A stretch of DNA of 64,000 nucleotides from a bacterium (GTDB lineage Bacteria; Planctomycetota; J058; JAJDCP01): assembly GCA_030428695.1 (NCBI GenBank), contig JAUIEM010000001.1:15725-79724 (forward strand), in the 5' to 3' direction. A program made the translations under genes and the position numbers. Of the stretch, positions 24,540-32,375 are shown one piece after another. Under the pieces are notes generated by a model. That model saw only the letters and a list, made by a program, of their open reading frames with translations. It did no database searches and had not been told where the DNA came from. Every line of letters begins with the position of its first letter. Within the stretch, counting starts at the first letter, position 1.

Positions 24540-25910
24540 ATGGAACGCTTCGAAGCCCTGTTCGGGATCGCGGGGATCTGCTTCTTCGCCTTCGCCTTCG
24601 TCGCGATGGGTATCGGCTCGATCGGTGCCCGTGGCCTCGAGGTCGACACGATCGAGACGATGGCGCAGAACGTCGTGCCCGAATTCCGTGAGCTCGGGCA
24701 GACCTACCCCGAGCAATTCCACAAGACCTACGGCTGGAGCGAGGCGGACTACCGCGCCAAGGCCGTCGCCGCGGTGCGCGAGCGCATCACGAGAGAGCTC
24801 GCGGTCGACGCCGCGACCTCGACGGCGGCGCTCGACTCGGCAGGCCTGAGCGTCTCGAGCCTGACCCGCTCGCTCGGCGAGCGTTTCAAGACCGAGCGCT
24901 TCCGGGCCCGCGACGCCGAGACCGTCGCGGACATCCTCGGCCCCCTGACCGAGGCCTGCACCGCGGCCGGCGTCCAGGCGCCGAGCCAGGAGGCCTTCGT
25001 CGAGTCCGTCAACGCCGCCGTGGTCGAGTACGTCGCGAACCAGGTGGTCGACTACTCGCTGCTCGAGCCGCTGGCGACGCTGGTCGGTCCGATCACCTCC
25101 TACCGTCTGACCGCCGACCTGCTGGTCGACGCGGCGGCCGCGGCCCTGGACCGGGAGTTCAGCGCGGCGGAGCGGGCTTCCGCCCGGATGATCGACGACC
25201 TGGTCGAGCACAAGGTCGTCGACTCCTTGCCCGGCTCCTTCGCCGTCGCCCTCGAGGCCGGGCGCGACGCGTACGTCGCCGAGGCCTGCTGGCACTGCCA
25301 CTCGCAGTTCATCCGGCCGGTCGGCAACGAGTACCTGCGCTTCGGCGACGTGGCGACGGCCAACGAAGGCCAGAACGAGCTGCAGATGCCGGTCCTGTAC
25401 GGCACGCGCCGCGTCGGCCCGGACCTCTCCCGTGAGGGCGGAAAACGGCCGAATGGTTGGCATATCGCCCACTTCTGGGAGCCGATGGAGGTCGTGCCGA
25501 CCTCGGTGATGCCGAGCTTCGCCTGGTTCTTCGAGGAGAGCGGGCGCTACGAGGTGCGCAACGGCCGCCTCGAGACGATCGCGATGTTCGACGACGAGGC
25601 CTCCGCGTCGGCCGAGGCGCGCAAGCAGACGGCGCGGACCTACACGGTCTCCGAGGAAGGCGGGAGCTGGCGCGTCATCGACAGCTACACCGAGCGCCCG
25701 ACCGAGCTGAAGTATCCGACCGAAGAGTCCGCCACCGAGGCGGCGGCCGAGCTGGTCGCGGCGACGAAGGCCAGTGGGCCCTTCACCGTCCGCGCCGAGC
25801 AGGTGCCGAACGACCGCGGACTCGCGATCGTCGCCTACATCCAGTGGCTCGGCACCTGGACGGGAGAACCGTCGGAGTCCGAAACCGAAGCGTCGAGCAC
25901 GGAGGAATAG
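24540..25910 (+). CDS. ccoO: CcoO-like cytochrome c subunit II with two large insertions
   Basis: 456 residues, about twice the usual CcoO length. The N-terminal helix (ALFGIAGICFFAFAFVAMGIGSI) is normal. The haem motif CWHCH appears only at residues 250-254, after about 180 inserted residues rich in Ala and Glu helices. RVGPDLSREGG, HIAHFWEP and TSVMPSFAW then match CcoO. Another stretch of about 100 residues (from about 325) precedes the canonical end RGLAIVAYIQWLGTW. The haem and Met ligands are thus present and the protein should carry electrons to CcoN, but the added domains are unrecognised. The stop-to-start gaps to both neighbours are four bases or fewer. Confidence 0.85.
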   Translation: MERFEALFGIAGICFFAFAFVAMGIGSIGARGLEVDTIETMAQNVVPEFRELGQTYPEQFHKTYGWSEADYRAKAVAAVRERITRELAVDAATSTAALDSAGLSVSSLTRSLGERFKTERFRARDAETVADILGPLTEACTAAGVQAPSQEAFVESVNAAVVEYVANQVVDYSLLEPLATLVGPITSYRLTADLLVDAAAAALDREFSAAERASARMIDDLVEHKVVDSLPGSFAVALEAGRDAYVAEACWHCHSQFIRPVGNEYLRFGDVATANEGQNELQMPVLYGTRRVGPDLSREGGKRPNGWHIAHFWEPMEVVPTSVMPSFAWFFEESGRYEVRNGRLETIAMFDDEASASAEARKQTARTYTVSEEGGSWRVIDSYTERPTELKYPTEESATEAAAELVAATKASGPFTVRAEQVPNDRGLAIVAYIQWLGTWTGEPSESETEASSTEE

Positions 25911-25911
25911 C

Positions 25912-26268
25912 ATGGCCCGGATGACGCCCAAGGTCCGCTTTATCTACGGCTTCTGCCTGTTCATCCTGCTCGCTGGCGCCGTCGGCTTCGGCTACAAGCT
26001 GTACGAGATGTCGACGTCGGTGCTCGACGCGCCGGAGTACGGCTTCTCGCTGCCGCCGGTGCTGACCTACCTCAGCGTGGCCTCCGGCTTCTTCTGTCTC
26101 CTGGTGGTCGCGGTGATGCGCGGGATGTTCCGGAACGTCGAGCAGCCGAAGTATCGTATGCTGGAGATGGAGGCGGAGTACGACGCGCAGGAAGCGCGCG
26201 CGACGGTTCCCGCCGAAGATGAAGAGCGCGACGCGGACGCCTGGTGGAAGGGAGACGTGCACAAATGA
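25912..26268 (+). CDS. Small membrane protein of the oxidase operon (118 aa)
   Basis: Two transmembrane segments (FIYGFCLFILLAGAVGFGYKLYEM and VLTYLSVASGFFCLLVVAVM) are followed by an acidic cytosolic tail. It starts one base after the ccoO stop and overlaps the next gene by four bases (ATGA). I do not recognise the family. By position it could be an assembly or stability subunit, in the place where CcoQ or CcoH-like proteins are found. Confidence 0.75.
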   Translation: MARMTPKVRFIYGFCLFILLAGAVGFGYKLYEMSTSVLDAPEYGFSLPPVLTYLSVASGFFCLLVVAVMRGMFRNVEQPKYRMLEMEAEYDAQEARATVPAEDEERDADAWWKGDVHK

Positions 26269-26486
26269 GCAAGAAGAAGAAGAAGAAGGATGAGCCGCTC
26301 GTCGACGAGAACCTCGGCTGCGGCGAGGACGTCGGCAACTACGGGGATGTGATCGTCCACAAGGACGGGAGCACCACCCTGAAGTACGACCACGGGGGCA
26401 TCCCCTGGTACCTCGCGATCCTCTACACCCTGTACCTGCTGTTCGCCGTCGGCTACAGCGGGACCTTCCTCGTCGACCTGTTCTGA
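26265..26486 (+). CDS. Small lysine-rich single-helix membrane protein (73 aa)
   Basis: The start MSKKKKKKDEPLVDENLGCGEDVG is strongly basic, and a single C-terminal transmembrane helix (PWYLAILYTLYLLFAVGYSGTFLVDLF) follows. The ATG overlaps the preceding TGA. Position and size suggest an accessory subunit of the oxidase, comparable in role to CcoQ, but there is no family signature I can point to. The basic N-terminus implies a cytosolic N-terminus under the positive-inside rule. Confidence 0.7.
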   Translation: MSKKKKKKDEPLVDENLGCGEDVGNYGDVIVHKDGSTTLKYDHGGIPWYLAILYTLYLLFAVGYSGTFLVDLF

Positions 26487-28658
26487 TTGGAGTCCTGCCC
26501 CTCCTGCGGCGACTCCGCGGAGTCCACCTCCGCGACTGAGCCCGCCTGTCTGCACTGCGGCCTGCCCTGCGCGGGAGCCTCCCCGGCTCCGGACGGGGAC
26601 GGGCCGTTCTGCTGTCTGGGCTGCGCCCTCCTGCACCAGGTCGAGACCGAGGGCACGGACGAGGCGGTCGGCCTGCTGACCCGCTTCGGCCTCAGCCTGT
26701 TCTTCGCGATGAACATCATGGTGTTCGCGCTGATCCAGTACTCGGGCGACATCTTCCCCGCCGATGGCGAGGGCATGAGCCCGATCGAAGAGGTCTTCCG
26801 CTACCTGCAGCTCCTGCTCGCGACGCCCGTGCTGCTGCTGCTCGGCCAGCCGCTGCTCGAGAACGCGCTCAAGCTCGGGCGGCTCGCCGCGGCCGTCGAC
26901 CTGCTCGTGCTCTGTGGCAGCGTCGCCGCCTACCTCGCCTCGGCCGCCGCGACCTTCCTCGGCGCAGGCCCGGTCTACTTCGAGACCGCCGCCGGCGTGC
27001 TGCTGTTCTTCACCTTCGGCCGCTACCTCGACGCCCGCGCCCGGGCCGAGGCGCGCGACGAGGTGCGCAGCCTGCTCGAGCGCCTGCCCGAGGAGGCGAC
27101 CCTGCTCGAGGACGGCGAGGAGCGCACCGTCCCCGCCCGCTCCCTGGAGATCGGCCAGCGGGTGCGGGTGCGGGCCGGCAAGCTCGCCCCGGTCGACGGC
27201 ACCATCGTCGCCGGCCAGGCCGCGGTCGACCGCTCCTCGCTGACCGGCCGCGCCCTGCCGGAGTGCCTGGGGGTCGGCGCGACCGTCCGGGCCGGCGAGG
27301 TGCCCCGGGACGGAGCCCTCGAGCTCGAGGTCAGCGCCCCCTGGGGCCGGCGGGTGGTCGACGAGGTCGCGCGGCTGCTCGCCCGGGCGCGCACAGAGCG
27401 GGCCCCGGTCGTGCTGCTCGCCGACCGCCTCGCCCGGGTGCTGCTGCCCCTCGCCCTGGTGCTGGCGGCGATCACCCTCGGGCTGGGCTTCTGGCGCGAG
27501 CAGGAGCTGTGGAAGACCGGCCTGGACGCGCTCGCCGTGATTTTGATCGCCTGCCCCTGCGCCCTCGGCATCGCGACCCCCCTCGCCCACTTCATCGCCC
27601 TCGGCGAGGCGGCCCGGCGCGGGGCCCTGGTGCGCTCCGGCAAGGTGCTGCACAGCCTCGCCCGGCTGCGCAGCGTCTTCCTCGACAAGACCGGCACCCT
27701 GACCGAGGGCCGCTTCGTGCTGCGCGGCCGCCACGGGCACCCCGAGACCCTGGCCCGGGCGGCCGCCCTGGCGGTGGCGAGCGAGCATCCCCTGTCGCGG
27801 GCCGCCCGCGTCGCGGCCATCGCCGAAGGCAGCGCGGCAGAGGCCACGGTCGATGCGCTCGAGGTGGTGCCCGGGCGTGGGGTACGCGCCCCGGATGCCG
27901 CCTACGGTTCCTCCCACCTGTTCGACGAGCGCGACTGGCCCCTGCCCGCGCCGCTCTCCGCCGCTGCCGACGCCGCCCGCGACCGCGGCGAGAGCGTCGC
28001 CTTCGTCGGCTGGGAGGGCGCCGCCCGGGGCCTGCTCTGCTTCGAGGACGCCGCCCGGGTCGAGGCGCAGGAGGCCGTCGACGGGTTGCGGGGCGAAGGG
28101 CTGCGGGTCGCGATCCTCAGCGGGGACGCGACGCCGAGCGCCGAGGCCGCGGCCCGCGCGGTCGGCATCGACGAGGTGCGGGCCGAGCAGTCCCCCGCGG
28201 ACAAGGCGACGCTGCTCGCCGACGAGCCGGACGCGATGTTCGTCGGCGACGGCCTGAACGACGGCCCCGCCCTGGCCCGGGCCGCGGTCGGCGTCGCCGT
28301 CCACAGCGGCAGCGACCTCGCCCAGAAGACCGCCGACGTCGTCCTGACCGGCGACCTGACCGTCGTGCCCGCCCTGATCCGCCTGGCGAAGAAGACGCGC
28401 ACGGTCGTCTACGCCAACCTGATCTGGGCGTTGAGCTTCAACCTGATCGGCCTCAGCCTGGCCGTCGCCGGCCGCCTGCGGCCGCTGTTCGCGGCGCTGG
28501 CGATGGCGCTGTCCAGTCTGCTGGTGGTGCGTCAGTCGCTGTCCCTGGCGGGAAAGGTGCGGCGGGAGCCTGGCGAGCCGGAGCCGGAGCCAGGGCCAGA
28601 CCCGGCGCCCGCAGCCGCTGGCGCAGCGCCCGACGCCGGAGACGCCGCGACACCGTAG
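26487..28658 (+). CDS. ccoI: P1B-type heavy-metal ATPase, CcoI-like
   Basis: A 723-residue ATPase whose TTG start directly follows the upstream stop. The N-terminus carries cysteine clusters (CPSCG, CLHCGLPC, FCCLGC) like the metal-binding domain common in CcoI proteins, but no HMA domain follows. The core has CPC (IACPCALGIATPLAH), DKTGTLTEG, the SEHPLSRA motif, GDGLNDGPAL and eight predicted helices. CcoI exports copper for the oxidase CuB site. One oddity is that the actuator loop reads SSLTGRALPE, where TGES is expected, so the glutamate needed for dephosphorylation is replaced. Its last 206 bases overlap the end of ftsW on the other strand. Confidence 0.88.
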   Translation: MESCPSCGDSAESTSATEPACLHCGLPCAGASPAPDGDGPFCCLGCALLHQVETEGTDEAVGLLTRFGLSLFFAMNIMVFALIQYSGDIFPADGEGMSPIEEVFRYLQLLLATPVLLLLGQPLLENALKLGRLAAAVDLLVLCGSVAAYLASAAATFLGAGPVYFETAAGVLLFFTFGRYLDARARAEARDEVRSLLERLPEEATLLEDGEERTVPARSLEIGQRVRVRAGKLAPVDGTIVAGQAAVDRSSLTGRALPECLGVGATVRAGEVPRDGALELEVSAPWGRRVVDEVARLLARARTERAPVVLLADRLARVLLPLALVLAAITLGLGFWREQELWKTGLDALAVILIACPCALGIATPLAHFIALGEAARRGALVRSGKVLHSLARLRSVFLDKTGTLTEGRFVLRGRHGHPETLARAAALAVASEHPLSRAARVAAIAEGSAAEATVDALEVVPGRGVRAPDAAYGSSHLFDERDWPLPAPLSAAADAARDRGESVAFVGWEGAARGLLCFEDAARVEAQEAVDGLRGEGLRVAILSGDATPSAEAAARAVGIDEVRAEQSPADKATLLADEPDAMFVGDGLNDGPALARAAVGVAVHSGSDLAQKTADVVLTGDLTVVPALIRLAKKTRTVVYANLIWALSFNLIGLSLAVAGRLRPLFAALAMALSSLLVVRQSLSLAGKVRREPGEPEPEPGPDPAPAAAGAAPDAGDAATP

Positions 28659-29763
28659 CGATGTTCAGCAGCACGCCGAGGCCGAGCATCGTGAAGAACA
28701 GCGAGGAGCCGCCGAAGCTGAGGAAGGGCATGCTGATGCCCTTGGTCGGCACCGAGGCGGTGACCACCGCCATGTTGACCGCCGCCTGGAAGGCGACCGC
28801 GAACACGACGGCGAAGGCCATCAGGAAGCCGAGCCGGTCGACCGTGCTGCGCACGATCTGGATCCCGAGCACCAGGAAGCCGACGAACAAGAGCAGCACG
28901 AAGCCGGTGCCGAGCAGCCCGAGCTCTTCCCCGAGCACCGCGAAGATGAAGTCGGTGTGGGCGTCGGGCAGGTACAGGAACTTCTGGTGCCCGGCCCCGA
29001 GCCCCCGCCCGGTCCAGCCCCCCGAGCCGAGGGCGATCAGCGACTGGTAGATCTGGTAGCCCGCCCCGTCGAGGTGCTGCTCCGGCTCGAGCCAGGCGAG
29101 GATGCGCCAGCGGATGTGGCCGAACTTCGTCACCATCACCAGCGAGCCGAGGATCCCCGCGGGCGCCCCCACCGCGACCAGCTGCCGCAGCGGCACGCCG
29201 GCGACGAACAGCACCAGCAGGCCGAGCCCCCCGACGAACAGCGCCGTGCCGAAGTCCGGCGCCGCCGCGATCAGGGCGCAGACCAGGCCGATGGCGAGCA
29301 GGCAAGGCAGGGTGTCGCGCAGGAAGTCGAGCTGCTTGCGGCGCGCGAGGGCGACCGCGAGCCCGAGGGGCAGGAGCAGCTTCGCCATCTCCGAGGGCTG
29401 CACCTGCACGCCCCCGAAGCGGATCCAGCGGTTGACGTTGCGCACCGACACGCCGATGCCCGGGGTCAGCGCCCCGGCCAGCAGCAGCGCGCAGCCGAGC
29501 AGCATCCACGGCAGCCAGCGGGCGAGCTTGCGGTAGTCGATGCTCCAGGTCAGGATCAGCCCGAGCACCGAGACCAGCACCCAGGCGACCTGCCGCCGGA
29601 AGAAGTAGGTCGTGTCCCGCGCCTCGCCCCGCAGGCCGAGCCAGCTGGTCGAGAACACCATCACCAGCCCGAGGCACAAGAGCAGCGCGACCACGCCGAG
29701 CAGCGGCGGGCCGGGCGAGGGGCCGAGGGGGCGGTCGTCGAGCGAAGGATCGTCGGGCAGCAT
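28453..29763 (-). CDS. ftsW: SEDS peptidoglycan polymerase FtsW
   Basis: A 436-residue protein with about ten membrane segments and SEDS motifs: VQPSEMAKLLLPL, APDFGTALF, DAHTDFIFAVLGEELGLLG and SVPTKGISMPFLSFGGSSL. FtsW polymerises lipid II at the septum with its class B PBP partner, ftsI, encoded upstream in the same cluster. It starts eight bases downstream of mraY. The C-terminal 68 residues (arginine-rich, then Ala-Pro-rich) run antisense through the last coding part of the ccoI-like gene, an unusually long tail-to-tail overlap. Confidence 0.92.
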   Translation of the reverse strand: MLPDDPSLDDRPLGPSPGPPLLGVVALLLCLGLVMVFSTSWLGLRGEARDTTYFFRRQVAWVLVSVLGLILTWSIDYRKLARWLPWMLLGCALLLAGALTPGIGVSVRNVNRWIRFGGVQVQPSEMAKLLLPLGLAVALARRKQLDFLRDTLPCLLAIGLVCALIAAAPDFGTALFVGGLGLLVLFVAGVPLRQLVAVGAPAGILGSLVMVTKFGHIRWRILAWLEPEQHLDGAGYQIYQSLIALGSGGWTGRGLGAGHQKFLYLPDAHTDFIFAVLGEELGLLGTGFVLLLFVGFLVLGIQIVRSTVDRLGFLMAFAVVFAVAFQAAVNMAVVTASVPTKGISMPFLSFGGSSLFFTMLGLGVLLNIATVSRRLRRRALRQRLRAPGLALAPAPARQAPAAPFPPGTATDAPPADWTAPSPAPRTAAAGGRRRPG

Positions 29764-29771
29764 CGCGGACC

Positions 29772-30875
29772 TCACAGCTTCAGGCTCAGGAGGGCGGCCC
29801 AGGCCAGGAACAGCCCGACCACCCAGAAGCGGAACGTCACCTTCGACTCCGGCAGGCCGCCGAACTGGAAGTGGTGGTGGATCGGGGCGATGCGGAAGAT
29901 GCGCCGGCCGGTCAGCTTGAAGGAGCCGACCTGCAACATCACCGACAGGGCCTCCACCACGAACAGCCCGCCCGCGACCGGCAGCAGCAGCTCCTGCTTG
30001 GTGATCAGCGCCGAGGTCGCGAGCAGCGCGCCGATCGCGAGGGAGCCGGTGTCGCCGAGGAAGACCTGCGCCGGGTGGGCGTTGAACCACATGAAGCCGA
30101 GCAGCGAGCCCGCCAGCGCCGCGAGCACCACCGCCACCTCGCCGGCGGCCGGCACGTAGGGCACGAACATGTGGTTGGCGAAGTCCGGCCGCCCGACCAG
30201 GTAGGCGATCGCGAGGAAGGTCAGCGAGACCAGCAGGGCGAGCCCCGGCGCGAGGCCGTCCAGGCCGTCGGTCAGGTTGACCGAGTTCGAGGTGCTGACG
30301 ACGACCAGCAGCGCGAAGACCATGAAGCCGAGGGGGCCGAGCGGCAGCACCCAGGACTTCAGGAAGGGCGGAAACAGCGCCGTGCCCGCGGTGTCACCCG
30401 CCGTCAGGCCGCCGTGGGCGATCTGCGCGTCGCCCCACAGGTAGTAGCCGAGCAGGCTGCCGCCGACGAGCAGGCCGATGCCGCACAGGAGCGCCATCTT
30501 CTTGCGCGCGCTCATCCCGGCGCTCTTCTCGACCTTGAGCTTCTCCCAGTCGTCGAGGGCCCCGACGCTGGCGGCGAGCACGGTCGCGCCGAGCAGCACG
30601 AAGACGTACACGTGCCACTGCGCGAACATCAGGCTGGCGACGACCACCGCGGCGACGACCAGCATGCCGCCCATCGTCGGCGTGTTCTTCTTGCTCTTGT
30701 GGAGCTCGTTGAGCAGGTCGGAGTCGCTCTTGCTGGTGTCCTCACCGATCTTGCGCCGCAACAACGCGCGGATGAAGGGCCGGCCGCACAGCACCACGCA
30801 GGCGAAGCCGGCGGCGAGCGCGGCGAGGATACGCACGCTCAGCGATTCGAACAGGGGCAACCAGGACACTAGCAC
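29772..30875 (-). CDS. mraY: Phospho-N-acetylmuramoyl-pentapeptide transferase
   Basis: A 367-residue polytopic enzyme that makes lipid I from UDP-MurNAc-pentapeptide and undecaprenyl phosphate. It has GALDDWEKLKVEKSAGMSARKKM, the catalytic SNSVNLTDGLDGLA, NAHPAQVFLGDTGSLAIG and the APIHHHFQFGG loop. The GTG at 30875 was chosen because GGAG lies eight bases upstream; a second GTG in frame two codons later is possible. It overlaps the stop of an unknown upstream gene by seven bases and is followed by ftsW. Confidence 0.95.
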   Translation of the reverse strand: MLVSWLPLFESLSVRILAALAAGFACVVLCGRPFIRALLRRKIGEDTSKSDSDLLNELHKSKKNTPTMGGMLVVAAVVVASLMFAQWHVYVFVLLGATVLAASVGALDDWEKLKVEKSAGMSARKKMALLCGIGLLVGGSLLGYYLWGDAQIAHGGLTAGDTAGTALFPPFLKSWVLPLGPLGFMVFALLVVVSTSNSVNLTDGLDGLAPGLALLVSLTFLAIAYLVGRPDFANHMFVPYVPAAGEVAVVLAALAGSLLGFMWFNAHPAQVFLGDTGSLAIGALLATSALITKQELLLPVAGGLFVVEALSVMLQVGSFKLTGRRIFRIAPIHHHFQFGGLPESKVTFRFWVVGLFLAWAALLSLKL

Positions 30876-31330
30876 TGCGCATTCTCCTTCTCTGTACGCG
30901 TTCGTTCGTCGTTCTCGGGCAGCGCCGCGAGCGCCGCCCGCACCGCCCTCATGCGGCCCGAGGTCTGTCCGCTCGGCCGCCGGGGCGCGCCGGGAAACTG
31001 CGCCCGCCCGTCCCGCACACACAGCCCCCAGCCCTCGGGCGTCGGCCGGCGCGGCGCGTCGGTGCGCGCCACCGCCAGCTTGCGGGTCGGCGCCCGCGGC
31101 GTCCGCGGCACCTCGTCCAACGCCAGGCGCAGGGTCAAGAGCACGCCGAGGGCGTCGGGGTCGCTCTCCCCCTTGCGCACGGCGTCGACGAAGTCCCGCG
31201 GCAGGTGCCCGCGCGCGGCGAGCCGCTCGAGGCAGGCGAGCAGCCGCTCGTAGCGCACCTTGGCGGTCAGCAGCGCGCCGTAGAACTCCGCGTCCACGGT
31301 CCGGGTCGGCTCAGCGGGCGTCATGTGCAT
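30869..31330 (-). CDS. Unknown protein encoded directly upstream of mraY (153 aa)
   Basis: The start MHMTPAEPTRTVDAEFYGALL has a clear GGAGG site six bases upstream. The first 90 residues look helical and charged (KVRYERLLACLERLAARGHLPRDFVDAVRKGE); the rest is Arg/Pro-rich, with PEGWGLCVRDGRAQFPG. No family is recognised. It overlaps mraY by seven bases, so it is probably translated with it. Its promoter side is the repeat island that separates it from murF. It is not a known dcw gene. Confidence 0.6.
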   Translation of the reverse strand: MHMTPAEPTRTVDAEFYGALLTAKVRYERLLACLERLAARGHLPRDFVDAVRKGESDPDALGVLLTLRLALDEVPRTPRAPTRKLAVARTDAPRRPTPEGWGLCVRDGRAQFPGAPRRPSGQTSGRMRAVRAALAALPENDERTRTEKENAQC

Positions 31331-31411
31331 GGAACCTCCGGAGCGGGGGACGTGGGCGTTCGAAGGGCGTCGGAGCGAGCCATGGGGAGGCCTGCACGTG
31401 AGGCAGACAGA

Positions 31412-31653
31412 CCTCCGGGCGCCCGGCAGGGCGCAACATCAACACTGAAGTCGTCCCGGAGGACCAGGCTGCCCTCTGAAACCTGAGACAACGCGGGCCC
31501 TCGACGTCCCCTTCCTGGGAAGACGACAGCCCGCGTTGGCTCAGGTTTCAGACGGTCTTGCTTTCGGGCAGCCTGCGTCCGACGCGGTGATGTCCGACAA
31601 GATGATGAAGTGGAACCCCCCACCGGGGGGCAGGGGGGGAATCGCGTGCACGC
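31412..31653. repeat. Inverted repeat arm 1 of the murF-mraY island
   Basis: About 242 bases that recur in inverted orientation at 32048-32289, with an estimated 85-90 percent identity by eye. The arm begins CCTCCGGGCGCCCGGCAGGG, contains the hairpin at 31475-31552 and ends near ATCGCGTGCACG. Confidence 0.85.
31475..31552. other. Long hairpin with conserved loop, copy 1
   Basis: TCTGAAACCTGAG pairs perfectly with CTCAGGTTTCAGA, and the stem continues inward as CAACGCGGGC with GCCCGCGTTG after one mismatch. The loop contains GACGTCCCCTTCCTGGGA. The inverted copy at 32150-32227 keeps the outer stem and the loop but changes the inner stem to CGACTCGGG/CCCGAGTCG with pairing maintained. Confidence 0.8.
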
Positions 31654-31780
31654 CAGCCCTTTCCCCAGCTTGGCGCGGGCGATCGAGGACGGGCCTGGGA
31701 CCGTCGCTGCACGGTTGTTGAGGCTTCGCAGGGCCGACCTTCCGGGGACGGAACCCGCGAAACCACGCTTCTTCCTCGCC

Positions 31781-31910
31781 GACGGAAGGCGGGGGTAAAC
31801 CCCGCCACTACATCGCCCTCTCTCCATGTAGGGGCGGGGTTTACCCCCGCCCGTCGTACTACATCGCCCTCTCTCCATGTAGGGGCGGGGTTTACCCCCG
31901 CCCGTCGTAC
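31781..31910. repeat. GTAGGGGCGGGG palindrome doublet with two tandem 51-bp units
   Basis: A palindromic unit (GCGGGGGTAAACCCCGCC) faces the inverted unit TGTAGGGGCGGGGTTTACCC. The second unit is part of a 51-bp sequence repeated without mismatch at 31809-31859 and 31860-31910. The same doublet occurs at 37285-37370 and 49428-49513. Confidence 0.85.
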
Positions 31911-32047
31911 CGTGGGAGCAGGCGACGAGCGCGGGGAGAGTTCCTTCCCGAGCGAGGAGAATCCCCACCAGCGGGTGCAGCATCGCGGCTTCCTGAGCCG
32001 GCCGTTCTGTCGCAGCACAACTTCGCCGGACGATGCGGCAGAGGGAT

Positions 32048-32289
32048 GACGTGCATGCGATTCCCCCCCTGCCCCCCGGTGGGGGGTTCCACTTCATCAG
32101 CTTGTCGGACATCACCGCGTCGGACGCAGGCTGCCCGAAAACAAGACAGTCTGAAACCTGAGCCGACTCGGGGGATCGGCCTCCCAGGAAAGGGACGTCC
32201 ACGACCCGAGTCGTCTCAGGTTTCAGAGGGCAGCCTGGTCCTCTGGAACGACGGGTGTGTTGATGTTGCGCCCTGCCGGGCGCCCGGAG
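32048..32289. repeat. Inverted repeat arm 2 of the murF-mraY island
   Basis: This is the reverse-complement counterpart of 31412-31653, ending with CGCCCGGAGG next to the 3' end of murF. The segment matching the stretch between the hairpin and the GGGGGGCAGGGGGG run is nearly identical in both arms. Confidence 0.85.
32150..32227. other. Long hairpin with conserved loop, copy 2
   Basis: TCTGAAACCTGAG and CTCAGGTTTCAGA enclose an inner stem CGACTCGGG/CCCGAGTCG. Read from the other strand, its loop carries GACGTCCCTTTCCTGGGA, the same as copy 1 apart from one base. Confidence 0.8.
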
Positions 32290-32375
32290 GCCTGTCACCC
32301 ATTTGTGATGATCTCCCATCTTCCCCTCACCCCCCGGAAGTTCGCCCCGAACGGTTCGCGCACCTCCCCGTCCCA

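Larger units (their letters stand above)
31331..32375. other. 1-kb non-coding repeat island inside the cell-wall gene cluster
   Basis: No protein gene is supported. The island consists of two 242-bp inverted arms, each carrying a long hairpin, around a centre with two tandem 51-bp units. Short open frames in the arms read NPPPGGRGG in both copies, but the conservation follows the DNA repeat. Confidence 0.7.

Noticed and set aside
31809..31910. Two perfect 51-bp tandem repeats considered as a CRISPR array
   Set aside because: There are only two units with no spacers between them, the unit is palindromic, and no cas genes are nearby. It is part of a REP-like doublet.
31412..32289. Repeat island considered as an insertion sequence
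   Set aside because: No transposase-like reading frame exists between the arms; the conserved short peptide NPPPGGRGG follows the DNA repeat and lacks a supported gene.
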